From NCBI RefSeq assembly GCF_000264905.1, contig NW_006763139.1:1590313-1654312 (forward strand): a stretch of DNA of 64,000 nucleotides, read 5' to 3'. The translations under genes were made by a program, and so were the position numbers. Below, one piece after another: positions 1-9,617 of this stretch. The first letter of the stretch is position 1. Each line of letters starts with the position of its first letter. Below the pieces are notes generated by a model, which worked only from the letters and a program-made list of their open reading frames with translations, was not told where the DNA came from and did no database searches. Source of the DNA: Stereum hirsutum FP-91666 SS1. Taxonomy: Eukaryota; Basidiomycota; Agaricomycetes; Russulales; Stereaceae.

Positions 1-1412
1 TCGCGCACTGAAGCAGATAGGGAGGACGATACGAACAAAAGCTGTCTTCTCGCCTCGGTATCATCCCTGTTCTTAGCAACACGGGGCAGATATTTGACCG
101 TCTGCTCCAACGCCCAGAAGGAGAAGATGTCTGCCACGGGATTACTACCTTGGTAGGCTGGTCGAAGAATCGGGTTCGCGGGCCTCGGCATGCGTTCCGT
201 GTACCTATTTAACATGGGGATTACAGCACATTCAATAGGAGGTTCGCAGAGATGCTGAGAATGTGGAGAGTGAAAGACCCACGGGATAGCAGTGTAACTC
301 TCTAGACTGTGGAACAAAACATCCAAACCGGAGCTGATGTGGACAGCAGTGGGACAACTTTCTGTGTTATATGTGTCCACGATACCGAGAGTAGGTTTCA
401 TCATGCGGCTAGCGATTCCTGTCTTAAAAGACATGGACGGAATGTCCAAAATCGCTGTACCTGTGGTCTCTGAGCCCGTACCGGCAGTCGTGGGCACTAT
501 TCCCGCAACACCATCGTGAGCCCCAGGAATGATTATAAGAAAGGCAGGGGAACATACCCGCGATGAGAGGGCGCAGTTGCTGCGAAATAGGTTGACCTTT
601 CCCGACAGGGGCGTTGATGAAATCAAACAAGTCTGCGTCCTTGTAGACGGAGAAGCTGGAGACAATGTCAGTCGATCGGGACGGCAAGGCCAGTCCAAGG
701 AACATACAGATTAGCTGCTTTGGCAGTATCAATGACACTTCCGCCGCCGACACTAGGAGTAATTCAAGCCCTTAGAAACACGGTAAGAGGGCGTATGAGT
801 CGGAACATACGCCAAGAAATGACTGAAGTCATGTTCACGAGCCCATGAGATCGCCTTACGCCAGCTATCTTCAGTAGGTTCGGTGACGACGGTGTCGTAT
901 ACCTCAAAGGGGAGATCCGACTGTGACGAGAGGGACTCTAGCGCCTTAGAAGTATTGAGGTAAGCGTAACATGACCATACTGACAGCACGTCGTGGACAT
1001 ACTGTTTTCATGGGCTGCAATTTGGCGATGTTAGGGTCCGTAAAGACTCCAACCTGTATAAAAGGTGAGAAGAGGCCATATGTGAGATAGAGCCCAGCTA
1101 GTCTCACCTTTGTAGCCTTCATATTCTTGAAGTCCATCCCGACCTCACGGGTCACACCGTCGCCGAAGCGCAAGTTTGAAGCAGCGACCTAGAATGGTAC
1201 CAGTATAAGATAGTAACATGAGAATAGGCTATGCAACCCACCTCAAAGGCGTACTCCTTCTCAACCACGTCTACTGGGGTTGCATACTTGCGCATCTGCT
1301 GAATGGCATGTTGAGCATGTCCGGCAGCACGACAACCGTGGCAAGGACAAGCAGTGTGCTGAGCAGCGTTCATAAGACGAAAGATAGCATTCCGCGAAGC
1401 AGGAGGAGGCAT
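1..1412 (-). CDS. Hydroxyacid-oxoacid transhydrogenase, mitochondrial (ADHFE1/HOT type), 3' end cut by window
   Basis: Iron-dependent alcohol dehydrogenase-fold enzyme. The family oxidises 4-hydroxybutyrate to succinic semialdehyde while reducing 2-oxoglutarate to D-2-hydroxyglutarate in mitochondria. The ATG is at 1412. The first ~57 residues are rich in Ala, Arg, Cys and His and run into RKYATPVDVVEKEYAFEV, as expected for a mitochondrial presequence. Splicing by eye gives VGVFTDPNIAKLQPMKT, then the dinucleotide-binding segment VGGGSVIDTAKAANL (about residues 146-160), DFINAPVGKGQPI, PTTAGTGSETTG and KTGIASRMMKPTLGIVDT. All are hallmarks of ADHFE1 homologues. At least five introns interrupt the visible part. 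About 385 residues are present, and the reading frame leaves the window at base 1 near a likely donor, so the C-terminal metal-binding region is outside. The gene is divergent from the aspartic peptidase. Confidence 0.93.
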
Positions 1413-1957
1413 TGTGGTCGAACCTGGTCGAACAAGACAGCGCGGGGTGAGGTGGGGATGGTGTGGGGAAGGGGAAGAGTCCTTAAAACGACGGACAGCC
1501 GGTGTCGGGCTTGTGAGCTTCCCTACGGACGGTCGCGTGATGTAATCCGGGGAAAGGCTATTGCTCTTGACAAATAGGTCCTCTCATGAAAAGTCGGGGT
1601 CATCATTGGCGCCCTGAAGGTCTGGACGGACATTCATGGTGTTGAACAGCCGACACAGCATCCTACCGTCAGTCTTGAACGCAGAGGAAGATGGAGGTAC
1701 GAGGACGAAAGCCATGGACTTGGCTGTTGCTTTGCCGCCGGAAGTACTTGCGGGAAGCAGACATGGTTGCGTTATCTTATCTTCTTTTTCCCACGAGCGG
1801 ATAATGGGTATTGCTTCGCGTTCCAGTTCAAGCTGCTCTCCGAGAGCGCACTCGAGCTCACCGTCGAGCTTGGCCTCCTTCCCCTCCTTGTCCCCTCCGC
1901 TCTTTTTTCTCTCTCCCATAGGCCGTTTATTTCTTACCCCTTCCTTTGATATCCGTC
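1413..1957. promoter_or_regulatory. Divergent intergenic region (transhydrogenase / aspartic peptidase)
   Basis: This 545-bp stretch separates two divergent start codons and should hold both promoters. A strong pyrimidine tract (about 1876-1920) lies just upstream of the peptidase ATG at 1958, typical of fungal core promoters and leaders. No clear TATA box was seen. The open frames here are low-complexity reading of the pyrimidine tract. Confidence 0.5.
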
Positions 1958-4219
1958 ATGAGGTGCCACACTCTTTTTCTGGCCTTTCTCGCCACCTGCT
2001 CGACCTCCTCCGCCCTCAAGATACCCGTCACAAAAGCCCGGCAACCACAGGATGTACAACGCAGGAGCTTCAACTCTGTTCTCGCAACCACCTCTGGAAG
2101 TAATAATGATACAAGTTCATCGGACCTCAGGTGTGTGGACCCGTAATGCTCTCAAAGAAATGGCCGCCGCTCACGCCGAATACCGTAGCACCATTAATGA
2201 CATGATTTATTTCGTGAACGTACGCTCAACTGCATACGCCTCGGATTAACTTCGTGAGCTTATTTTGACGTGGCAGATCACGCTAGGTGGCACTGGTGAG
2301 CGCTCTGGTCCTGGTGAATGCACCCGCCTCTAAACTACCTGCAGACTATACTGTACAACTCGACACCGGCTCGTCTGACCTCTGGATCAAGGGGTCGACT
2401 ACACCTATCCCTAACTCTGATCAATCGGTGAGTACTACTTATTGTGTGAACTATAATCCAGCTCAACTTTTGGCTAGTCGACAACATACAACCTCACTGT
2501 GAGTCTATCAACCTGTTATGGCCAAGCCCTTGTGACTTACTCGTCCGCAGTATGGAGTTGGCTGGGCATATGGTCATGTCTCTTATGCTCCTGTCGAGTT
2601 TTCCAAGTACGTTGTCTACCATTTTTCCTAGTGGACTAGGCGCTCACACGTAAACAGCGTTTCGGTTTCCAAACAAGCTTTCATCGACGCCACATCTGCC
2701 CAGAACCCGGCTCTGACCTATGGAGCCAGTGGTATCCTGGGCCTCGGCTTCACTAGCCTCTCCACTATCGGTCAGTTCATGTCCATCTTTAGACATGGCT
2801 GGTTAAGACCTTGTCTAAGTCAGTATCTAACTTGTTTGTTCGCAGATGCCTTGGTCAATCAGACTGGCGCATCAACAGGCCGCAGTCTCCTTTACAACTT
2901 GTTTGCCGACAATCCATCAGAACCCAACTTCATCGCTTTCTCCCTCCAACGCTCCACCGACAGTACAGATGATGTCGAAGGTTTATTCCTCGTCGGTGAG
3001 ATTGACGAAGACTACGCGGACATTAGCAGTAGCAACGCTATCTCTACGTTCCCAGTAAACTCACCTAGTCGATGGACTGTGCTCTTGGACGCCTATATGG
3101 TTGGCAGCAAAACCCTTCCAGTTTCTGGCACCGTTGACGGCTCTCCCGCTAATAGGGCTGTAGTTTTGCTTGACAGCGGGACTTCCTACTCGTAAGACTT
3201 CTTTTCTCATTAACACCGTACGACAGTCTCACACTTTGCCGGTGTAACACATAGTTACGCTCCCACCGAAGTCTGCGAAGCTATTTATGGGGGCATTTCC
3301 GGCGCACAGTTCGACAATTCTATAGGTCAATGGACTGTTCCATGTGACGCCGAAGTCGATATGGCCCTACAGTTTGGGTAAGTTATATTTAGCTGATTAT
3401 TCTGTAATACTCGCTTATCTAAGGGTTCTCAGCGGCGAGGTCTTTGCCATCCACCCACTGGATGTCACGCCCAAGAGCATCGGGAACCCGGATCAGTGTG
3501 TCGGCTCGTTCGTTCCTCAAGACATCTCAGACATTGCTGCCGGTAACTAGTAAGTGCATATTCGCTGTGCTCTTAGCAAACCAGCTCACGTCTTATTCCT
3601 CAGTGACTGGATTGTCGGAGACAACGTCCTCCGATCTATCTACTCGTTGTACGACTTCGGTGATTTTGATTCGTCAGGAGCCATGGGCGACCCCTACGTC
3701 AAGCTCCTCTCCCTCGTAGACCCCAACGAGGCCTCATCCGAGTTTGCAGCCGCCCGAGGCAGCACCGCTCGTTCTAACATCACCTACGCCGCCTCCAACT
3801 CTACCATTTCCGCCCGAACCACCGTCTCCCTCTCCGACGACATCACCGAAACCCTACACCAAGTGAACATCTACTTCCCTGTCCTCATCGCCTTCCTATG
3901 TCTCAACGCCCTCGTCATGATCCTGCTGCTTGTCATCGGCGTCATGTATTTGTACCGGAAACGGACCAAGTCTTCGAGGACGTCGAGGAAGAACAAGGGC
4001 AGAGCAACACCATTACCTCTGGACGTAGTCAGTCCGAACCAATATGACGAACCGGACTCGAATTCGATCAGACATTCCACGCAACATGTGTATCAGCCTG
4101 TGTCGATGGCACTGACAGAGGACACATTCGTACCACCTTCGCCTGCTTTCCATGGGTATTCCGACACCCTGAGGCCTGGAGGAAAGAAGATTATAGACAG
4201 ACCAAACTCTGTGGCTTAG
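1958..4219 (+). CDS. Pepsin-type aspartic peptidase (family A1) with C-terminal membrane anchor
   Basis: A secreted or surface endopeptidase of the pepsin fold. The ATG at 1958 starts a signal peptide (MRCHTLFLAFLATCSTSSA). After several introns the first catalytic motif is QLDTGSSDLW (near 2357-2386) and the second is LLDSGTSYS (near 3168-3192), so both active-site Asp residues are present. The flap region includes the YGVGWAYG-like segment near 2551. The C-terminal exon (from about 3604) contains DWIVGDNVLRSIYSLYDFGD, the usual end of the catalytic domain. A Ser/Thr-rich stretch and one membrane helix (VLIAFLCLNALVMILLLVIG, about 3880-3940) follow, then a basic stop-transfer YRKRTK and a ~90-residue cytosolic tail. 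It resembles yapsin-like or basidiomycete membrane-bound A1 peptidases, but the anchor is a true transmembrane helix with a tail rather than a GPI signal. Exon borders in the first 500 bp are the least certain. Confidence 0.9.
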
Positions 4220-5315
4220 GCTTTTTTCACTCCGTGTTGGCTGTCATATACGGTGTACATAGGCGTCGTGTCCTGATGATGTGGATTGAGAGAGACATAC
4301 TATGTGTTCTGGGACTTGATTTCTTCTTCGGTGGATTGTTCGTACTTCGGTGTTTGGACGTTGGATTTGTGGACGGCAGATAACGGACTGCGGTTTGCAC
4401 TTGTGTTGTCGGGACTCTTGTTCACTTTCACTCGCTCTCAAAATTTCCCACTCTTCCACCTTCTTATTCTGTCCTTATTGTTCTCATTATTCGTCTCTGG
4501 CTTCTGCTGTAGTACGTTTTCTTCAACCGGTACCTTCTTAGTCGTGATATGTGGATTCGGAACCTCTCGCTCGTCGTACGCCCCGTAGTACTTGTTGATA
4601 CACTCCTCCGATCTGTCATTGAGCTCGCATATGACACATACCCCCTGCATCCCCTTTCTCTATTTTGTTGTTGTTGTTCGTTCGCGTGTTTTTGGGTAGA
4701 GTATGACCTGAGGCTAATGCTGAGTGTGCTACGATGGGTAAGTTCTCAAAGCGTCCCGTTTGTTTCTCCGGTTTGAATCTCAGTCAAAGTAATAGTCGAC
4801 AGGATGCCCATAAGTTTCGGTGTTATGACAGCTTTTGAGTAGGCCTAGGGCAGCAATTCATGCTCACTAAGCCATCGTTAATCGTGGGCGCGGCGCTGAG
4901 AAGTAAATGAGAGGAGTTGGAGAAGCGAAAGCCTGACGAAATGGGCAAGGTAAGTCTCTTACAAACGTTCCACGTCGCCTTGTCAAGTTCTTTGTGTCCG
5001 CCCAAGCGGAACATATCCGCTACACCAAGCAACCACCCCTTCTTATGTTACTAGCAAGAAGTATAGCATTTGTGAGAGCAAAACGATGACAGGGTAATAA
5101 TACACGAATTTAGAAAGCTACGATCATCGATATAGGACCAAGGCAGATGGACGTATCAATGAATGCGGGCGCAAAGAGAAGGGAGATGTGACAGTAGCCC
5201 CAAATGTTCTGCCAGTAGAAACCAGAGTCGATCCAACGTATGGTCAGCGTTGAGATCAAGACCGGTGTGAACGGTGGAGACAACGTACCAAGAGCATCTA
5301 TGACGGTGTTGCTGC
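4220..5315. other. Convergent intergenic region, no supported gene
   Basis: This 1.1-kb stretch lies between the convergent ends of the aspartic peptidase and the acidic unknown protein. T-rich stretches downstream of 4220 look like 3' UTR. Two short minus-strand open frames (about 5094-5320 and 4823-5032) lack a usable start codon and convincing splice connections, so I do not call them genes. Confidence 0.4.
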
Positions 5316-6553
5316 CTACTCCTGTTGTTGAGGCAAGGGTATGTTGGCTGCGAATCGGACGACGCGGTTCATTCCCCTCTTGAACGCCGGATGGTAATCA
5401 TCTCCAGCAAATAGACGGAACCAATGGTCGCGGGTACCGGGTTCTGCCAGATCCTTCATCTTCCTGTGTTGCTCGGTCTCATCAAATTTGAATCCATTTT
5501 CAGGAATGTCGTCAATATCAGGCAAGGGGGGGACTTTAGAGCGCTTGAACCTAAGGAATTTGCAGTACAAGCCGACAAAGAGCAAGGCATGCATCTCTTG
5601 GAGACCAGAGAACTGATGGAATGCAAACTGAACCTGCTGGATGACCTGCGGAAGCATATCTTTCATGGCCTGCTGAATGGCTTCTACGACTGTCATACCC
5701 GCAGCGATCTTATCGAACGGGAAAGACTTGACTTCCACGGTGCAAGCGATGACACCCGGGGTCGAGTCATTGATGATGTTGACGTAGATATTGAAGTCGA
5801 CGTAGCGCACAGACGAGGGGGGTTGTGATATAGGAGCTGAAGGATTCGTGGATGTACCTCCAAAAGAGGATATGAATTCGTCGTCTTCTTCTTGTTCTTC
5901 ATCGTATTCGCCGCCTTCTTGTTCTTCGTCGTATTCGTGATCTTCCTCGCCACCTTCGTCATCGGAAGGTGGGTCATCGGAAGATGAGAGATATGGAACT
6001 GATGAGTTAGCTACAAGAGAGCATAAGAAAGTGAACGGAAGGTAGTGGAAAGGAAGTGAGCTGAGTTCTGATCATATACATATTCCCTAGAGGGATAGGA
6101 AGACCGACCACTTGAACTTGAGTCTGGATCGTCGTCCCTGAGCTGAACCGAAGCTCGTGTGCGCGGCGTAGACTTTATATGTTGTGCAACTATGGAAGGT
6201 AGAAGAGCTGGATGAGATACTGTGATGTGTGACAAAGAATAGGCGAACAAAAACTTACTGCCAGACAAATCAATAACGGCAGGGCTTGGTTTACCATGAG
6301 AAAAGATCGGGCCCTGAGGGCCTATACTGAGGTATCGTCCAGTCGATGATATCTTCTCCGACTGGCTCAAGGCCTGGTAGTTCAAACACAGGTCGATCGC
6401 TCTGTAAATCGTAGGCTCACTCTCCCCGTGCATTTCGACGTCTCTCCCTGTTGTCTTGTGTCGTGATACGATTATCTTGTACGGCGTGGAGACCGGATCC
6501 TTCCACGGGCTAAACGTACTCTTAGTCGGGGACGCTCTCTCTGTGATGACCAT
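5316..6553 (-). CDS. Unknown protein with acidic Asp/Glu-rich middle
   Basis: I do not recognise this gene. A spliced model starts at the ATG at 6553 (MVITERASPTKSTFSPWKDP). An intron near 6263-6191 begins GTAAGT after DLSG and ends at TAG before VAQHIKSTP. Another near 6080-6010 leads into an exon beginning NSSVPYLSSSDDPP. That exon carries a strongly acidic run (repeated DEEQEGG and EEQEEDDEF units, about 5885-5970) and then a conserved-looking hydrophobic stretch (VRYVDFNIYVNIINDST). The final part, with HHPAFKRGMNRVVRFAAN-like sequence, ends at the stop codon at 5316-5318. No signal peptide or membrane helix is seen. It is divergent from the unknown gene at 6987, separated by 433 bp. Exon borders are provisional, and a further 3' exon cannot be excluded. 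Confidence 0.6.
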
Positions 6554-6986
6554 CAATTAGTATACATGTAATGGATCAACATGCGCAAAAGCCATACTTT
6601 TTCTGCGTGGAGGCATTACGGCTGTACAATATTGACTGGGCAGAAGATAAACGAACAGCTAGTGGGGGTTGATTGTAGAGATGGGAGGTGTCGAGTGTCA
6701 AGTTCACTTTGACGACAAAATAAGGATGCCAAGTTGTGACGCCATTGTGACCATGCGTCTAGTAACGTGTCGTGCGGTGGCCCTTTGTTTGCCACGGTGG
6801 CAAGGTCACACGGAGAACGAACAAAAGAGCGGCCACTCCGGCCCGCACAGTGCTATGGCCACGTGGGCTATCGAACATGATCGCCCGCCCGCCCCGCCTT
6901 TCCTCTCTCACACCACGCTCTCCCCTGGGCCCTCTCGCATTGAATCCTCTCTATCACCCGAAACCTTTCCCCAATAATATCCCACC
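6554..6986. promoter_or_regulatory. Divergent promoter region between two unknown genes
   Basis: 433 bp between divergent ATGs. A pyrimidine-rich leader (about 6895-6983: runs of CCTTTCCTCTCTC and CCTCTCTATC type) directly precedes the ATG at 6987, whose context CCACCATGG is a good eukaryotic start. No TATA box was recognised. Confidence 0.45.
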
Positions 6987-7889
6987 ATGGATAAGACGTC
7001 TTCAAACAAGAAACCCCCTCTCTTTATGCCCGAGGTTGAGCCCTATCGTCTGAAGTACAAAGACACGGTTGGTCTTTTCATGTCTGCAACGTCTGGCTGT
7101 CTCACAGTCATCCCATCTGATGCCTAGGATCGCGCTCGAGCTTTTCGAAGACAACCACTCAAGAATATCCCAGGGTATCTCACCTACAAATCCTCTGACA
7201 CTCGATCTTATCTACCCCCAGTCATGCACCTCGGCTGGATCCTCGACCGGGATCGCGCTCTCAGCTTCGTCCAAAGTCACGGTATCAATCCCGTCGCCGA
7301 CCTTGGCGATGGCCCCGTTCCGAACTATTATCTCGCTTGCGAGGAGGCTCTGGACATCTTGCTTGACGAGGAGAGGTTAGTACCGCACGACGCGCGAATC
7401 AAAGTCACCTTCTTCAATGACGGGCAGTATGTCCCGAATCCCGTCGAGCTGGGGAAATGTAATTTCCACCTTGCTCTGAGTGTGGGGACGAATTATTCCG
7501 GGGCCATTCCGATGGAGCATATAGAGAAGCTTGGGAAGGTTGTCGCGTCGGGTAGCAGCCCCAAGTGGTTCTTGGACATGGACGAGTGGTTTTGGACGAA
7601 AAAAAAGTCGAGTAAACCGTCTAGTAGTAGTACGTCTCATTTTTGCTCCATGTCTGGGTCGTAGTTGAGGCGGTGGATATTCAGTGCTGGTCTAACGTTA
7701 TTCAATCTTCTAATTCTGTCTGTCTCTTTAGATCTGCGAAAACGCGCACGGGCTGGGTCGGACACGGCGTCGGACACCACGGTTCACGCCACAGCAGACA
7801 GCAGAAAGAGGGACAAGAGCCGAAATAAGAAGCCCCGCGTTCTCCCTGCTACTGATGTGGAGAGTATGGTCATCGATCCCATTTCGTGA
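6987..7889 (+). CDS. Unknown protein with basic, possibly nuclear C-terminus
   Basis: I do not recognise the family. The start at 6987 lies in the optimal context CCACCATGG. Exon 1 encodes MDKTSSNKKPPLFMPEVEP and ends with a GTTGGT donor near 7058. Exon 2 resumes after TAG at 7129 with DRARAFRRQPLKNIPG, then gives about 150 residues of ordinary globular composition, including a Trp-rich patch (WFLDMDEWFWTKKK). A short intron follows (from a GTACGT donor near 7631). The last exon encodes LRKRARAG, a Ser/Thr-rich stretch, and KRDKSRNKKPRV, which looks like a nuclear localisation signal. It ends with TGA at 7887. Total is roughly 260 residues. Pairing with the divergent unknown gene at 5316-6553 may mean co-regulation, but this is only inferred from position. 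Confidence 0.65.
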
Positions 7890-8270
7890 TACCTATAGCT
7901 CCTTTTATCTCTCGTTCATCGTCGCATCTCGTCATCGCACTGCTCTCCATGCCTTTTTTCCCCTACGATATACTCATTCCCCGACGTTGATTTCTGTGTA
8001 CTAAGTTGTATCATAATCCCGCTGTCGGCCAGCATCTCACATCTGATAATGAATCCAGCCAGAACATCAGTGTAAAGGATTTTTGAAAAGGGTGTTCTTT
8101 CGTATTGTTTTGTATTGCTGCGCCGAAGTGCGCTTGCGTCACATCTGTACATCTGGGCTACTTGGCCTACGATTCCTGTCAAGCCGACTCGACGAAGCAT
8201 CCACGCTCACCGTGGCTACACAACACGAACTTCTATGCAGACATGATATTTAGAAAAAAAGAGCTTTGGT

Positions 8271-8849
8271 CTGGAGTCAAAAACCTGCGTCGCCTTTTCG
8301 GCTGGTTTAATGTGAATCACAGCCACATGGATTTGTTTTTGTTGCAGGAAACCCAACGTTCTCGCCGCGTCTTGAAGTGGCTAGCGGCTGGTTCGATCTC
8401 ACGACCTCTCGGAGGAGGAATTGTTATTGAGGAATACCAACCGTTAGACCACTGCGGCATTGATAGGACTGGGCGTACCAGTAATATACACCACTCTTCA
8501 GCACCGGTATATACCCATTTTTCGCTTGCTTTCGTCACGAAACCAACTGCTTTACTTTACAATATATCGATCATCGAGGGAACACGAGGACTGCGACTGA
8601 AGAGCGCGACATATCGGATTGAAAGAGTCGTATATATTCTTAGTACGCCCAAGGCTATTAATGCCGCAGTGGTCTAACGGTTGGTATTCCTCAATAACAA
8701 TTCCTCCTCCGAGAGGTCGTGAGATCGAACCAGCCGCTAGCCACTTCAAGACGCGGCGAGAACGTTGGGTTTCCTGCGACAAAAAACAAATCCATGTGGC
8801 TGTGATTCACATAAAACAAGCCGAAAAGGCAACGCAGGTTTTTGACTCC
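8271..8849. repeat. Fold-back inverted repeat, arms ~245 bp, loop ~93 bp
   Basis: The left arm runs 8271-8515 and the right arm 8609-8849, read inverted. By eye they are identical over more than 110 bp (from GCAGGAAACCCAACG at about 8344 to GACCACTGCGGCATT at about 8461), with a few mismatches towards the outer end and more towards the loop. A single strand could fold into one very long hairpin. The open frames crossing it are only mirror readings of the arms. Confidence 0.92.
8662..8740 (+). promoter_or_regulatory. tRNA-like head with Pol III A box and B box (right arm; mirrored at 8382-8460)
   Basis: TGGTCTAACGG (8670-8680) fits the A-box consensus TRGYNNANNNG and, with the following GTTGG, resembles the D-arm of tRNA-Glu-type genes. 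GAGATCGAACC (8721-8731) differs from a B box by one or two bases. The spacing of about 40 bp is tRNA-like. The 5' GCCGCAG has no pairing 3' acceptor strand, so this is not a functional tRNA gene. The same boxes occur inverted in the left arm (B box 8390-8400, A box 8441-8451), so transcription from the two arms would run outward in both directions. Confidence 0.6.
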
Positions 8850-8958
8850 CTTTTTTCTTTCTCAATGTGATGTGTGTATAGTGGCTGTCCTTGGATGGTA
8901 GTTGTAGGTACCTGAACCAGAGTGAGTTTCGACCCAAGCCATCTTGCCGTGAATATTC

Positions 8959-9247
8959 CATGATGGCGCCTAATATGACCATTTCGCCCAGTTCGTGTAT
9001 GCGATGATATATATGATACATGATACAGTGCAGTCGGTCGTTAACATGACAAAAGTAGGTGGGTAGGTAGATAGATAATGCCTATGAATGAGGAAGCAAG
9101 AGCCCACCCGTGGTCGTGTCGTAAATAGGTCATGTCGTGAGATATCGAGGTAGATGATGATGAGAAGAACTTGAGGGACAGATAGGTCAATGGATGACAA
9201 GGAACAGGGGCAGACAGGGACAGACAGGGAAAGGAAGGAAGGAAGAG
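8959..9247. repeat. Conserved repeat body, copy A (matches 42918-43179)
   Basis: This stretch aligns readily by eye with 42918-43179 in the same orientation. Shared landmarks include ATGCGATGATATATATGATA, the run CCCACCCGTGGTCGTGTCGT, and a final GACAGACAG region leading to GAGAACAACAACAAC. It contains no open frame shared by both copies. It may overlap the 3' UTR of the kinase gene ending at 9618. Confidence 0.8.
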
Positions 9248-9617
9248 AACAACAACAACCATATCAACGAACTGGCTAGATTCGATATCGTACGCCCCAA
9301 GAAACAAAGTCAGTACAGAATACCACAAGACAAAAGAACACAGCGAACGAAACGACCACGGAAGAGGCAGAGGCTAAGGCTAAGGCTTGGGAAGGGGTGT
9401 AGTGAGTAACTTAGCGGAATATTAACAGGAGATCGAGCAATGTATCTGGGTAAATGGGGTAAAATGAGTAAAACGAAGTCCGGCAAGATAACTTAAACAA
9501 CATGTCAAAACACAAACAAAAACACAAAGGCAGACAAAACATATAACCTGAGAAGAGAAACCGTAGATAGGCGGAGGAGGAATCGACCGAGAGTGCAAGC
9601 GACGAAGGCACCCCACC

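Larger units (their letters stand above)
8252..9259 (+). mobile_element. Dispersed repeat unit, copy A: fold-back tRNA-like head, shared body, (AAC)4 tail
   Basis: A ~1-kb unit that recurs, interrupted, at 41033-43191 in the same orientation. Its parts are an A-rich left edge, a long inverted repeat (8271-8849), a linker poorly conserved between the copies (8850-8958), a conserved body (about 8959-9247) and a simple tail AACAACAACAAC (9248-9259). No protein is encoded, so it is non-autonomous. tRNA-like boxes near the head and a short-repeat tail suggest SINE-like retroposition, but the fold-back head is not normal for a SINE. I found no convincing target-site duplication for this copy. A heptamer ACGAACT occurs near both edges (8225-8231 and 9267-9273) but is not flush with them. 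It lies in the 3' flank of the kinase gene. Confidence 0.7.

Noticed and set aside
1584..1919. Minus-strand frame of 111 codons between the first two genes
   Set aside because: It reads the complement of a pyrimidine-rich promoter tract (Lys/Glu-rich), with no homology expected.
4823..5320. Minus-strand frames 5094-5320 and 4823-5032 as a small gene or extra exons of the acidic unknown protein
   Set aside because: No ATG, an in-frame stop just upstream of the second frame, and no convincing donor/acceptor pair linking them.
8662..8740. Possible tRNA gene
   Set aside because: A and B boxes are present, but there is no acceptor-stem partner and no plausible anticodon arm, so it is only tRNA-like.
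8105..8870. Open frames on both strands (plus 8105-8677, minus 8552-8782, plus 8619-8870), with like-looking proteins at 41013-41672
   Set aside because: The encoded peptides resemble one another only because the arms of the fold-back are read in both directions. No domain, and frames end in the loop.
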